From Methanolobus bombayensis (GTDB lineage: Archaea; Halobacteriota; Methanosarcinia; Methanosarcinales; Methanosarcinaceae), in the NCBI RefSeq assembly GCF_017873415.1, contig NZ_JAGGKD010000001.1:186001-250000 (forward strand): DNA of 64,000 bases. Reading direction: 5' to 3'. Below are positions 17,972 to 27,525 of this stretch, piece by piece. Positions within the stretch are counted from its first letter, which is position 1; the number at the start of each line of letters is the position of its first letter. The notes under the pieces were generated by a model, which was given only the letters and a program-made list of their open reading frames with translations, had not been told where the DNA came from and did no database searches. The position numbers were made by a program, and so were the translations under genes.

Positions 17972-18913
17972 TTATGGCATTTTAATTATCTCAATACTGG
18001 ATATGCTTCCGATAACAATGTCTGTTTCCTCATTAAAAGCATCAAGCAGGCCCTGCGTTAGAAGATCATTCACATATCTTCTTTGTTTTGGGTCCACGAC
18101 ATATCTCAGATGCATCTCTATCCTGTCACTTTCGATGAGCACGAAGATCTTTGTATCAACATCATAAGTTGTAAGCATGTATTTTCGTTCCATGCTTGCA
18201 AGCTCTTTCTTTGAATGCTCTACATAATTCTTTATCAGTTCATTTGTGGTCCGCAGTGCTATATCCCTTGCTTTCCTCCAGTCGCTTCCTGTACTCAATA
18301 TTATTGTGACCTCATCCCATATGAACGAAAAATCGCGGGTATAGTTCTTCACAGTACTGTCAAGGACAAAACTGTTAGGCATTGTGAGTATTCTTCCTGT
18401 ATACTGGTCCCCGTCAACCCATTCTCTTATCTCCATGAGAGTTGTATGGAAATAATTTATATCCAGAATATCCCCGTAACAATCACCAACCTGTATTCTG
18501 TCCCCTGCCTGGAAGGTTCTGGAAAAAAGTATGATAATACCACCGGCAAAACTGCGGATCACATCCTGCAATGTGATAACAATACCTGCACTTAATATGC
18601 CATAAGCTACGATCAGTGTGGTTGTCTCTTTCAGGAAAACTACCATTATGGCTCCGGCAGTCAGCAGAGTGATTATAACAGATACAACCTTACGAAGTGT
18701 GTACCTGTTCTTTGTGTCCTGAACCCGTTTCCCGATAATATTCTCCAAAAAGGAGTTTAACAGGTACGCGATCATCATTATGGCTGATGCCTGTATAAGT
18801 TTAACCAGGATGTCACCATAATCGGGTGCCAGGACTGTGAAATAATTGATATACGAAAGTACCAGGATAATGCAGGCAAATATAACAATACCTATGTAAT
18901 TTCTCCCACTCAC
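17972..18913 (-). CDS. mscS: MscS-type small-conductance mechanosensitive channel
   Basis: This 313-residue channel releases solutes on hypo-osmotic shock. Hydrophobic segments lie at about 5-28, 37-57 and 79-101, followed by the pore helix and beta domain: LSAGIVITLQDVIRSFAGGIIILFSR, then FQAGDRIQVGDCYGDILDI. The motif GDRIQVGD-x-GD is the MscS beta-domain signature. The cytoplasmic vestibule domain ends with DAFNEETDIVIGSISSIEI. The start is a GTG; there is no ATG upstream in frame. The divergent spacer (154 bases) also serves the small gene at 19068. Confidence 0.88.
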   Translation of the reverse strand: MSGRNYIGIVIFACIILVLSYINYFTVLAPDYGDILVKLIQASAIMMIAYLLNSFLENIIGKRVQDTKNRYTLRKVVSVIITLLTAGAIMVVFLKETTTLIVAYGILSAGIVITLQDVIRSFAGGIIILFSRTFQAGDRIQVGDCYGDILDINYFHTTLMEIREWVDGDQYTGRILTMPNSFVLDSTVKNYTRDFSFIWDEVTIILSTGSDWRKARDIALRTTNELIKNYVEHSKKELASMERKYMLTTYDVDTKIFVLIESDRIEMHLRYVVDPKQRRYVNDLLTQGLLDAFNEETDIVIGSISSIEIIKMP

Positions 18914-19039
18914 AGAATAATCTTAATTACGATCTTATATGAATCTAATCTGTCTCCTGTTTTTTATCTTTCCCTTGATATGAGACATGCAAAACCTCTC
19001 ATCATCATAATAATGATTATATATCATTGTATAGATATA

Positions 19040-19047
19040 TTTATATA
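19040..19047 (+). promoter_or_regulatory. TATA box for the 60-codon gene at 19068
   Basis: TTTATATA is centred about 24-25 bases before the ATG at 19068. The transcript would start within a few bases of the start codon, so translation would be leaderless or nearly so. Confidence 0.45.
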
Positions 19048-19067
19048 GTTTGTTATATTTGTAGGTA

Positions 19068-19250
19068 ATGTTGTCACAGCCTTTAAGATGGGCGTGGCAG
19101 AAATGTCCCAAATGGTACGATATGGACATCATCAAACCCGCAAAAAACGAAAAATTGGATTGCATAGGAATGTGGGATGAAGATAATCCCCTCAATATCT
19201 TCAATGTTGCACGCACCCACATTCCTACTGTAGATCAATTCGGAGTATGA
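19068..19250 (+). CDS. Small tryptophan-rich protein, unknown
   Basis: This 60-residue product begins MLSQPLRWAWQKCPKWYDMD and continues with IGMWDEDNPLNIFNVART. It has four tryptophans, two cysteines and several prolines, and no membrane segment. I do not recognise it. It is supported by a TATA box at leaderless distance, codon use like its neighbours, and a clean stop. An opposing open frame covers part of the same bases but starts in the mscS leader and is less protein-like. The gene converges on the large TPR gene, with 57 bases between the stops. Confidence 0.5.
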   Translation: MLSQPLRWAWQKCPKWYDMDIIKPAKNEKLDCIGMWDEDNPLNIFNVARTHIPTVDQFGV

Positions 19251-19307
19251 GCACAGGCAGGGAAGTAAAATAGCATTCTAAAGAATGCGGGGTTATTGTC
19301 ATTTCAT

Positions 19308-21776
19308 TTACTCGCTGCCTTGGTTACCTTCTTTTATCCTTCCGGCATTTTCATACATCCAGTTTGCATCATCCTTTCTTCCCATGAGTTCAAGCACATA
19401 GCCAAGGTTCTCCAGGGTTATCGCAACATAGGATCTGTATGTTTCATTTTCAGGATTCTGATCCATGATCGCAGCATATGAACGCAATGCATTTTCATAA
19501 CTTTTCTTTGCTTCACCGTACAATCCACTATTCAGGAAAAAGGATCCCATTCCATCAAGCACGCCTGCATGGTCAAGTTCGTATTCGATGTTTGAAGGGT
19601 CTGCATCCATTAGATTTTTGTAAGTTTCAAGGGATGTAAGGAACCTTGATTGTGCCTCGCTGGCATTCCCTTCACTGACAGCTATCTCTGCCAGTCTTGA
19701 ATTAAGTGCTGCTATTCTTTCAACAGGAAGTAAATTCTCATGATCCAGTTTTGCTATTTCTGAATATGCTTCAAGGGCATAGTTGCACATATAAGCAGAT
19801 TCTTCGTTTTCCTCTTCTTCTGAAAGAACATAGGCTATGTTATCAAGAACTGATGCCTTATTTACCAATATCTGAATGCTTCCGGGATAGTTTTCTGCCA
19901 GAACATTATATTTTGAAAGCAAAAATTCCAGAGTTTTTAGTTTCCTTTCAGACTGTTCATTTGTGGCAGATATTTTCATTTTCTCAAGCAGTTTTATGAT
20001 CTTGGGTACATACTCTCCTGAATTATCTGATTCCTGCAGTTGTTCATAAAGAGCAAGTGCTTCCTTTTGTTCACCGACTGCAACAAGTATGTCTGCTTTT
20101 TTCTCCTGTACTTCTTTAATCCTTTCTGCATTCCTTCCGTCTTTATCAGGAACAAGACCAAGGAGTTCCGCTCTTATCTCCAGAATGTGATCATACTCTT
20201 TCCTGATAAGTTCAACATCACCGGTAAGGTCTGCCTTTTTCTCTTTCTGGAGGAGTATCTCATCTATCTTTTCAGAATATCCCCTGTCAGTGCTTCCGGT
20301 CTTAGCAAGTTCTATGTAACTTTTCAAGGCCTCATCATAACGTCCAAGGTTAAATTGTGCCAGTGCTGTGTTCTCCAGAACATCATTCATCTTAGAATCA
20401 TCTCCTGTTGCATGTTTTACGGTCTCATATATGGATAAGGCCTTTTCAAGATTCGCAAGTGCTTCAGAATAGCTCTTATTATCAGCCAGTATAATGCCTG
20501 TTTTTTTGTATATGTCAGCACTGATAAGTCCAAGTTCAAGATTATTCTGACCTTGTTTTTCTATTTTGTTATTAAGTTCCCTGTATATTTTGAGTTTTGA
20601 ATCATTATCTTCTTCAAATTCTGCCAGTGCCAGCATATCTTCAATAATACTTATACCAGCCTGAATTGTAGTATTATCATCTTCTTCATTTTGAAGTATG
20701 TTAACTACTATATCTACTGATTCTTCTATATTTCTTATTGCCTCCCTGATATTGCCGGATTCTTTCAGAAGATTTCCGATTATATCAAGTGAGAATGCAA
20801 CGTTAAGCTGATATGATACGTTTTCAGGCATCGAAGCAAGAATCTTCCTGGAAACATCCAGTACAAGTCCGTACTTTTCCATCAGCTTTTCAGTATCTTC
20901 TACTGATTCCAGGAGTCTGTTCATGTCCCTGAGAATATCAATGCTGATCTTTCTGCCGTAATCCTCTTCTGCATCTTTACCAATGTAATCTGTGGTAATC
21001 TCAAGTGCTTCTTCAAGTTTTGAGAATGCGTCATCTTTCTTGCCTTCATTTTCCAGCACATGAGCACTGCTCTGCAGGACAGCAGCAATTTTCAGGGAAC
21101 CTTCTCCTTCCTTCTCTGCTTCATCCGTGTAAATCTGCAACAATTTATCGTATTTTTCCCTGTCCATTTCAGATGCTTTTTCCAGTGGAATGTTCAGAAG
21201 GTTCTCAAGAATAGTATTTTTTTTCTGCAGATTGATTTCTTCCTGTGTTTCTGCATTAATTTCATCCTGGAGTTCAAGAGCCTCTTCAAAAGCATCGAAA
21301 GCCTTAGTATATTTTCCCGTTTCAGCAAACAGTGCTCCCATATTATTCAGGGTGGAAACCATGTTAGAGATATGTGAAAGGTTGGAAGGGTTCTTTTGGA
21401 CAAGATCCCTGTAATTTTGTGCCGCAATTGCATATCGGTCACTTGCCTCTACTTTTCTTCCTGCATTCTCAAGTGCAAGTGCCATATTGCTGAACATATT
21501 AGCTCGCTGTTCAGGTAGCATGTGATCAGGTTCATTTTCAATAATACCTGCAACTTCTGTATATCTTTCCAGGGCTTCCTCTTTCTTTCCCTGTGAGAAT
21601 AACAGGTCTGCATATGTCTGTAACACTGCAACCTGTATCTGTGGTGATTCTGCATTCCTTGACTGCTCTTCCGCCTGTTTCAGAATATCCAGTGCGTCTT
21701 CAAGCTTTCCTTTTTCTATCAGGCTGACTCCTTTGTTAAACTGCCTGAATGCCATATCTCTTGCTCTTTTGGACAT
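19308..21776 (-). CDS. Cytoplasmic tetratricopeptide-repeat protein, 822 residues
   Basis: This is a solenoid of TPR units from residue 1 to the end, without signal peptide or membrane helix. Clear units include ALDILKQAEEQSRNAESPQ, ALERYTEVAGIIENEPDH and KAFDAFEEALELQDEI. Later units are SEALANLEKALSIYETV, ALKSYIELAKTG and EAKKSYENALRSYAAIMDQN. The best-conserved units end in NP or DP turns. Unit length is looser than the classical 34 residues in the middle (about 190-330), where repeats read ILENLLNIPLEKAS and RDMNRLLESVEDTE. TPR arrays bind peptides or partner proteins, and no catalytic domain is attached. The ATG gives MSKRARDMAFRQF. It follows the IMPACT-family gene on the same strand. 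Confidence 0.85.
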   Translation of the reverse strand: MSKRARDMAFRQFNKGVSLIEKGKLEDALDILKQAEEQSRNAESPQIQVAVLQTYADLLFSQGKKEEALERYTEVAGIIENEPDHMLPEQRANMFSNMALALENAGRKVEASDRYAIAAQNYRDLVQKNPSNLSHISNMVSTLNNMGALFAETGKYTKAFDAFEEALELQDEINAETQEEINLQKKNTILENLLNIPLEKASEMDREKYDKLLQIYTDEAEKEGEGSLKIAAVLQSSAHVLENEGKKDDAFSKLEEALEITTDYIGKDAEEDYGRKISIDILRDMNRLLESVEDTEKLMEKYGLVLDVSRKILASMPENVSYQLNVAFSLDIIGNLLKESGNIREAIRNIEESVDIVVNILQNEEDDNTTIQAGISIIEDMLALAEFEEDNDSKLKIYRELNNKIEKQGQNNLELGLISADIYKKTGIILADNKSYSEALANLEKALSIYETVKHATGDDSKMNDVLENTALAQFNLGRYDEALKSYIELAKTGSTDRGYSEKIDEILLQKEKKADLTGDVELIRKEYDHILEIRAELLGLVPDKDGRNAERIKEVQEKKADILVAVGEQKEALALYEQLQESDNSGEYVPKIIKLLEKMKISATNEQSERKLKTLEFLLSKYNVLAENYPGSIQILVNKASVLDNIAYVLSEEEENEESAYMCNYALEAYSEIAKLDHENLLPVERIAALNSRLAEIAVSEGNASEAQSRFLTSLETYKNLMDADPSNIEYELDHAGVLDGMGSFFLNSGLYGEAKKSYENALRSYAAIMDQNPENETYRSYVAITLENLGYVLELMGRKDDANWMYENAGRIKEGNQGSE

Positions 21777-21888
21777 GTTGTTCTCGTTTATTTGATGATG
21801 TTAATAGACAAACGTATGATCCTATTTATTTTTCCAGGGAAATAATATAGAATGATTTTGTTGATTCTGCTTTTTAGGTGGAAGTATC

Positions 21889-22500
21889 TTATATAATAAT
21901 AACCCTGTTCCTGGTTATGTTAATAAGCTTTTCTAAAAACGTGTCTTTTATTTCTGCATCAATTTCCACGGTAAATGAAACGACTTCTGAGTAATCAGTT
22001 TTCAGTGTAGCTCCATAACGGTCTGCAAGATGGACAACTGTATCCATGTCAGAATAATCTGACTTTATTTTTACAACCGATTTGTCAGACACTTCTATGA
22101 TGCCTGCATTTTCAATAGCTTCAATGGCTGCTTCCCTGTAGGCCCTGGCAAGACCTCCGAATCCAAGTTTAATTCCTCCGAAATAACGGGTGACAACCAC
22201 TGCAACATTGCTAAGTTCTTTCATTTCAAGGATTTTGAAAACAGGCTTTCCTGAACTGCCTGCAGGTTCTCCGTCATCATCATATTTCATTGCAAGTATG
22301 TTGTCCCTGTTTATCAGGTAGGCTGATACATTGTGGTTTGCATCATGATGCCTGTTTTTTATTGAGGATATAAATGATTTAGCTTCCTCTTCGTCTTCTA
22401 ATGGGATAGCATAGGCAATGAATATCGAGTTTTTAACATCTATCTGCGCCTGGCCTGGCCTTTTTAGTGTTTTAAAACCTGTCAATTTTTCAGTCTCCAT
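21889..22500 (-). CDS. IMPACT/YigZ family protein (UPF0029)
   Basis: This 203-residue protein has the YigZ N-terminal domain: KNSIFIAYAIPLEDEEEAKSFI, then DANHNVSAYLI, then YDDDGEPAGSSGKPVF and VVVTRYFGGIKLGFGGLARAY. The DDGEPxGTAGxP-like loop and RYFGGxKLGxGGLxRAY are diagnostic. The C-terminal ferredoxin-like DUF1949 domain begins near 135 (VVKIKSDYSDMDTVVHL). In eukaryotes IMPACT regulates Gcn2; the archaeal and bacterial role is unclear, with proposals in RNA or ribosome binding. It is upstream of the 822-residue TPR gene on the same strand. The promoter region contains an (AT)n run at about 22512-22528. Confidence 0.88.
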   Translation of the reverse strand: METEKLTGFKTLKRPGQAQIDVKNSIFIAYAIPLEDEEEAKSFISSIKNRHHDANHNVSAYLINRDNILAMKYDDDGEPAGSSGKPVFKILEMKELSNVAVVVTRYFGGIKLGFGGLARAYREAAIEAIENAGIIEVSDKSVVKIKSDYSDMDTVVHLADRYGATLKTDYSEVVSFTVEIDAEIKDTFLEKLINITRNRVIII

Positions 22501-22644
22501 TCTATCTCATTAATATATATATATATATGATATGATAATAAACGTATGCAATCAGTCAGCTTCAAGTGGATATATGTAAATACTTTCAATTACTATATCA
22601 GATTATAACTCTTAGTTACGACTTTGGATCAATCAGGTAATTTT

Positions 22645-25600
22645 ATGGAATTCAAAAACTCTATACTTGGTATAATACTCCTGTTGGCTTTTGTTTTTCT
22701 TTGTCCCTTAGCCGGGAGCATTGGGCAGGAGGCCAGCAATTTCAACTCAATAGCAGTCTCCCTGACTGAAAACGGATCTTATGATGAAGCCATTGTTTAT
22801 TATAATGATGCACTTGAGTCAGAACCTGATTCTATTCAGGTACTTGATAACAAAGGTTCCACTCTTTATCTTATGGGTGATTATAGTGAGGCTTCAAAGG
22901 TATTTGATCGCATACTTGCAGTTCATCCTGATTCTCCTGCAGCTCTTTTCAAAAAAGGGATGTCTCTTGCTTCTCAGGGTCAAAATGAAAAAGCAATCGA
23001 ATACTATAACAGATCACTTGTGTTGATAACAAATGAAAGCACACTTGATTATGAAACTGTCTTTGATATAGGTCTTTTTTCACTGAATGATATTTCTGAG
23101 AACTGCGAAGTCCCTGAAATCACATATGACCCCAGATTGCCAAGTCTCTGGTATCAAAAGGCAGTTGCTCTTGAAGAACTTGGAAGACATAATGAATCTA
23201 TGCAGTATTACGACAAACTGATTGATCTTGCAGAATCACAGTCCTTGGACTTCTCAATGACAGCAGCAAGTCTTTATGAGCTTAACAAGTACAATGACTC
23301 TATTGATTATTATAACAAGGCACTTGAGATTGAACCTGATAACCCAGATTATTGGTACGGAAAAGGACTGGCATATGATGGTCTCGAAGATTATGAGAAT
23401 GCACTCTCTGCTTATGATGAGGCCATATATTATGATTCCGAACACATTAACGCAATCTACAATAAGGCTGTTGACCTTGAGAGAACCGGACATCCTGACC
23501 TTGCAGTGCAGGAATACAATACTTATCTGACACTTGATCCATATGCTGTTGACACATGGTACAAGATGGGGGCAACCTACGAAGAACTCGGTGATTATAA
23601 GTCTGCTCTTAAGGCTTACAACCAGGTTCTTGTTTATGAGCCTGATAACGGGGAAGTGTGGACCCGCAAAGGCGACGTGCTGGATTTACTGGGCCGTTAT
23701 GAGGAAGCTATCGAAGCTTATGATAAGGCACTACAGGTAGGTACTGATAATAAAGCCTCAGGTTCCTATGGCTCGGGAGGAGATCTTTTCGGGGTGCCTG
23801 TAGAAGTATCGGACTGTTATTCAGAAACACCTGATTTTGATTCTGATTCCGCACTACTGTGGTATAATAAAGGTCTTGCTTTCTACAAGATGGCTAATTA
23901 TGAAAGTGCAATCGAAGCATTTGAAAATGTAGCAGAAATTGAATCCGGTCATCCTATTCTCTGGTACAATATGGCAATATCATATGAGAATCTTGGAATG
24001 TATGAGGAAGCTGTAGATTCATATAAAAAATCAGTGAAAGAAGATAACTCATGCCCGAGAATCTACTATGATCTTGCACTTGATTATGACAGGCTGGGGG
24101 AATACAATTCTGCGCAAAAGGCTTATTCAAGTGCCGTAAAACTGGAACCTAACTTTACTGCAGCTTATTATAACAGAGCCCTTGATCTTGATAATCTGGA
24201 GAAATATGATGAGTCGGTGGATGTTTATTCAAAAGTTCTTGAACTCCAACCGGGATCTATTGATGCACTTCTCAGAAAGGGTAATGCACTGACCGAGATT
24301 GGAGAACATGAGCAGGCAATTACTACGTATGAGCAGATTCTCAAGGTAGATCCGACTCATTCTGTAGCAAAGTTCCAGCTTGATGTTAACATGGATATTC
24401 TTGAAAGACAGAATACAAGTTCTTTCTGTTATCCTGCAGTTTCCACGCATTTTGGTGTCATAGATGATGAGGTTTTCAGCTCTGATATCTTTGTCTGGTA
24501 TTCATCAAATTCATTTGGAGATTCTTATTCTACTGATTTCAGTAATGCTGAGATATTGGGAAATGTAGTTACATATGATAGTGTATGGGTTTCCAGAGGT
24601 TCTGCTCTTGAAAGAATGTCTATGACTGACCAGGCAATAGAATCTTATATAAAAGCTTTGCTCCTGAACCCCTCTTCAACTAAAGCCTGGCTGAACCTGG
24701 CAAATTCCTATGATCTGCTTGGGGACTATGTGAATGCAATTATCTGTTACGAGCAGGCAGTAATGCTTGATCCGTCAGATATGGATGCATGGTATAGCAA
24801 GGGTCTTTCACATTATAACAATGGTGATAATCAGCTAGCTGTAGAATCCTTCTCAACGGTACTTCAAAATGATCCCGATAACCTTGCTGCTCTCTACTAC
24901 GAAGCAATGGCTTACGATAATCTGGAAATTTATGCAGAGTCATTGAAATCATATGAGGCTATACTGAAACAGGATTCCCAGAACACAGATGTATGGTACA
25001 AGGCAGGTTTTGCAGCATATAAGCTTGAACTCTATGAAAAGTCCATTGATTCTTTTAATCATGTACTGATGTATGACCCTACTAATGTGACAGTACTTAA
25101 GATACAAAGCAATGCAGCAGAGGGTCTTGGTGACTATGAAGCTGCATTGGGTTACTATGACCGGATACTTGAAGTCACTCCTTCAGATTCCATAGCACTC
25201 TTTGGACAAGCTTCTATCTACAACAGACTCGAAAGATATGATGAGGCAATTGCAACCTATAATGCTATACTTGAACTTGAATCAGATAATGTAAATGCAT
25301 TGAACAGGAAAGGTTTTACTTATTATCTGATGGGTGATCTTGATGCTGCCACTTCATCCTTTGAAGAAGCAGCGACAGCTGATCCGGCAAGTGCTTCTGC
25401 ATGGTATCACCTTGGTACAATTGCTTATATGAGGAGCAGTTATAAGGGTTCTATTCATTACTATGAGAAAGCTCTGGAACTTGATCCTTCATGCATCACT
25501 GCATGGTATAACAAAGGCTTCATCCTGAACATAATGGGTGAGGTGGATGATGCGGTTGAATGTTATGATCAGATCCTTGCACTTGATCCGGACTCAGCAT

Positions 25601-25836
25601 CAGCGCTATATAACAAACAGTTTGCTCTTTATCGTATTGGTAAATCAGTAACTGCAGACCAAACCAAGGCAAAACTTGAGTCCATTGATCCGGGCTTTAC
25701 AGCAGCTCTTGATGACAGGGGTACAAAATTCTTCCTGCCAGGCTCTTACAGTGATACTCTGGACTATGAACTGCCATCCAGGTGGTATTCTGACACTTCA
25801 GAAAGCAGTTCGGTAAATACAACTACAGAATCATGA
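22645..25836 (+). CDS. Exported tetratricopeptide-repeat protein, 1063 residues
   Basis: The chosen ATG gives MEFKNSILGIILLLAFVFLCPLA-GSIGQEAS, a signal peptide with cleavage likely near residue 27-30, so the repeats face outside. At least two dozen TPR units follow, for example DNPDYWYGKGLAYDGLEDY, DNGEVWTRKGDVLDLLGRY and ADPASASAWYHLGTIAYM. A recurring W-Y-K/N-G start shows duplication within the gene. Two long insertions break the array: a Gly/Ser-rich one at about 370-405 and an aromatic one at about 590-645 with the words FCYPAVSTHFG and DIFVWYSSNSFGD. There is no C-terminal membrane anchor or sorting signal. TCAGGT precedes the ATG as ribosome binding site, and a TTG seven codons upstream is the alternative start. 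Confidence 0.85.
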   Translation: MEFKNSILGIILLLAFVFLCPLAGSIGQEASNFNSIAVSLTENGSYDEAIVYYNDALESEPDSIQVLDNKGSTLYLMGDYSEASKVFDRILAVHPDSPAALFKKGMSLASQGQNEKAIEYYNRSLVLITNESTLDYETVFDIGLFSLNDISENCEVPEITYDPRLPSLWYQKAVALEELGRHNESMQYYDKLIDLAESQSLDFSMTAASLYELNKYNDSIDYYNKALEIEPDNPDYWYGKGLAYDGLEDYENALSAYDEAIYYDSEHINAIYNKAVDLERTGHPDLAVQEYNTYLTLDPYAVDTWYKMGATYEELGDYKSALKAYNQVLVYEPDNGEVWTRKGDVLDLLGRYEEAIEAYDKALQVGTDNKASGSYGSGGDLFGVPVEVSDCYSETPDFDSDSALLWYNKGLAFYKMANYESAIEAFENVAEIESGHPILWYNMAISYENLGMYEEAVDSYKKSVKEDNSCPRIYYDLALDYDRLGEYNSAQKAYSSAVKLEPNFTAAYYNRALDLDNLEKYDESVDVYSKVLELQPGSIDALLRKGNALTEIGEHEQAITTYEQILKVDPTHSVAKFQLDVNMDILERQNTSSFCYPAVSTHFGVIDDEVFSSDIFVWYSSNSFGDSYSTDFSNAEILGNVVTYDSVWVSRGSALERMSMTDQAIESYIKALLLNPSSTKAWLNLANSYDLLGDYVNAIICYEQAVMLDPSDMDAWYSKGLSHYNNGDNQLAVESFSTVLQNDPDNLAALYYEAMAYDNLEIYAESLKSYEAILKQDSQNTDVWYKAGFAAYKLELYEKSIDSFNHVLMYDPTNVTVLKIQSNAAEGLGDYEAALGYYDRILEVTPSDSIALFGQASIYNRLERYDEAIATYNAILELESDNVNALNRKGFTYYLMGDLDAATSSFEEAATADPASASAWYHLGTIAYMRSSYKGSIHYYEKALELDPSCITAWYNKGFILNIMGEVDDAVECYDQILALDPDSASALYNKQFALYRIGKSVTADQTKAKLESIDPGFTAALDDRGTKFFLPGSYSDTLDYELPSRWYSDTSESSSVNTTTES

Positions 25837-25891
25837 TCCATGTCTATCTTTATCACACAATCTTTATCGTTGATTAAGGCAATTACATCCC

Positions 25892-26548
25892 ATGCTCAGT
25901 TCTCTTATTTTTGATATGGATGGCGTGCTTGTGGATTCCATGCCCTATCATGCCGAGGCATGGATTCAGGTTTCCCGTGAAATGGGAGTCAACGTAACAT
26001 CGGAGGACATATACGAAGTAGAGGGCGCCAATCACAGACTGGGTTTACAGTGGCTTTTTCAGAAAGCAGGCAGAGATGTTGATTCTGACCAGTATGAACT
26101 GGTTTTACAGAAAAAAGTAGAGATATTCACAAGCATTGCTGATGTTAAACCATTTGATGGGATAGTAGATTGCCTGAAAGCCATGAAAAAAAATTACCGT
26201 CTTGCGGTTGTTACAGGTTCCGAACGTATAACCGTTGAATCTTTTATGGATCAGTTTTTTCCCGGCATATTTGAAGTTATAGTTTCCGGTGAGGATGTCC
26301 ATTACGGAAAACCATATCCTGAGCCGTATCTTAAAGCGGTTGAAATGTTAGCTATTGAAAAGGAAGAATGTCTTGTAGTGGAAAATGCTCCCCTTGGTGT
26401 TGAATCTGCAAAAAAGGCAGGTCTTTATTGTGTGGGCGTACCCACACATGTGTCTCCTGACAGGCTTTCAGGGGCTGATATTGTGTTGAAGGACCATGCT
26501 TCATTAATGGATTATCTCTATGGTCATATTATTAATCCTTCTCAATAA
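25892..26548 (+). CDS. HAD-superfamily phosphatase/phosphomutase (beta-phosphoglucomutase-like)
   Basis: This 218-residue HAD hydrolase has all four motifs: I FDMDGVLVDSMPYHAEAW with the nucleophile Asp and acid/base Asp, II VVTGSERITVE, III KPYPEPYLKA, and IV VVENAPLGVESAKKAG. The helical cap between I and II (about 17-85) is of the beta-phosphoglucomutase type, and the threonine/serine after motif I fits phosphatases of sugar phosphates. The exact substrate cannot be told. It is 56 bases after the exported TPR gene, in the same direction, and 101 bases before another TPR gene. Confidence 0.85.
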   Translation: MLSSLIFDMDGVLVDSMPYHAEAWIQVSREMGVNVTSEDIYEVEGANHRLGLQWLFQKAGRDVDSDQYELVLQKKVEIFTSIADVKPFDGIVDCLKAMKKNYRLAVVTGSERITVESFMDQFFPGIFEVIVSGEDVHYGKPYPEPYLKAVEMLAIEKEECLVVENAPLGVESAKKAGLYCVGVPTHVSPDRLSGADIVLKDHASLMDYLYGHIINPSQ

Positions 26549-26649
26549 CAATCCCGAATAATTGTTCTTCCTGATGTACCATATTTCTGAAATGCTATAT
26601 TTGAACTTATTCGTAAGTTTTTAAAATACATTGTTCTATATTATTCAGC

Positions 26650-27372
26650 ATGGAAGATAAAAGCGAACCTGATATGAAGGCTGCACTTGAGGATAACCTG
26701 AAAAATCTGAAAGAAAGTTTCCGTGAGACTCCAAGCATGGAACATCTGCTACAGATAGTTGCCACCTATCATGGACTTGATATGGCTGAACGCGGAATAG
26801 GTTTTGCAGAAGCATTCCTTATGCAGATAGAGGACGAAAAAGAAAGACTGCTTCAGACATCCATGATATTTGAGATGGTAGAGTATAATGAAGAAGCGCT
26901 CTCTTATCTTGGTGTGGCCATGGATAAATATCCTGAAGATACACAGCTAAAGAATCATCATGGTATGCTCTTGAATAAGATTTCAAAGTTTGAGGATGCT
27001 CTTTCAATTTACGAGGGATTGCTGGAAACCAGTCCAGAGTCTTTGGAATCACTTTCAGGTAAACTGATTGCTTTGATAGGGCTTGGAAGACATGGTGATA
27101 TACTGAAACTGTACAAAACTTCAATTTCCATAACTCCTTCATCACCTCAGGACTGGCACTTTAAAGGAGTTATTGATGGTCTTCTTAAAGATTATTTTGA
27201 GCATGAGAAAGGAAAATCAATTACTGAAGGGCAGGCAGAGAAATTATCCAAGAGCTTCGATTCCATCAATCATATAATGGATGGTCTTGGGTCCGAGGTC
27301 AGTAATTTCTATATGATGGGCAACTTTGCAGGCAAAGAGATTTACCACGGGATTCTGGAAAATAAAGAATGA
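26650..27372 (+). CDS. Small cytoplasmic TPR protein
   Basis: This 240-residue helical protein has TPR-like units: EEALSYLGVAMDKYPEDTQ, KFEDALSIYEGLLETSPES, LIALIGLGRHGDILKLYKTSI. It lacks a signal peptide or membrane segment, so it resembles the 822-residue protein in cell location but not length. The C-terminal 60 residues (KLSKSFDSINHIMDGLGSEV) are a separate helical tail. It is the third TPR gene within 8 kb. A strong hairpin terminator begins four bases after its stop. Confidence 0.75.
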   Translation: MEDKSEPDMKAALEDNLKNLKESFRETPSMEHLLQIVATYHGLDMAERGIGFAEAFLMQIEDEKERLLQTSMIFEMVEYNEEALSYLGVAMDKYPEDTQLKNHHGMLLNKISKFEDALSIYEGLLETSPESLESLSGKLIALIGLGRHGDILKLYKTSISITPSSPQDWHFKGVIDGLLKDYFEHEKGKSITEGQAEKLSKSFDSINHIMDGLGSEVSNFYMMGNFAGKEIYHGILENKE

Positions 27373-27375
27373 ATT

Positions 27376-27406
27376 AAAAACTTGAGGCTTTATCTCTCAA
27401 GTTTTT
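27376..27406 (+). terminator. Hairpin terminator after the TPR gene
   Basis: AAAACTTGAG at 27377-27386 and CTCAAGTTTT at 27396-27405 form a perfect ten-base-pair stem with a nine-base loop ending in T residues. Just beyond, TTTGCAA and TTGCAAA (27404-27422) make a second small dyad. This separates the TPR unit from the coenzyme M operon. Confidence 0.75.
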
Positions 27407-27495
27407 GCAAGGAAATTGCAAACTAATGTCCGTTTTGTATTTTATTTTCCAATTTCCTATCCTTTGTAGGTAAATAATTCTCATTTTAGGGTTAC

Positions 27496-27505
27496 TTTTA
27501 TAAAA
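27496..27505 (+). promoter_or_regulatory. TATA box of the coenzyme M operon
   Basis: TTTTATAAAA lies about 26 bases before the cysteate synthase ATG at 27526, which predicts a transcript starting at the ATG itself. No ribosome binding site precedes that ATG, in keeping with a leaderless first gene; the internal genes do have GGTG-type sites. Confidence 0.6.
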
Positions 27506-27525
27506 GCTCTTTCCACCTTTGTTAT

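Noticed and set aside
18935-19222. 95-codon minus-strand open frame opposite the 19068 gene
   Set aside because: No promoter at its start, composition is low in complexity (IYTMIYNHYYDD), and it runs through the TATA-rich spacer; the plus-strand frame has better support.
22508-22530. (AT)n run upstream of the IMPACT gene
   Set aside because: Simple dinucleotide run in a promoter region; no sign of being more than TATA-rich sequence.
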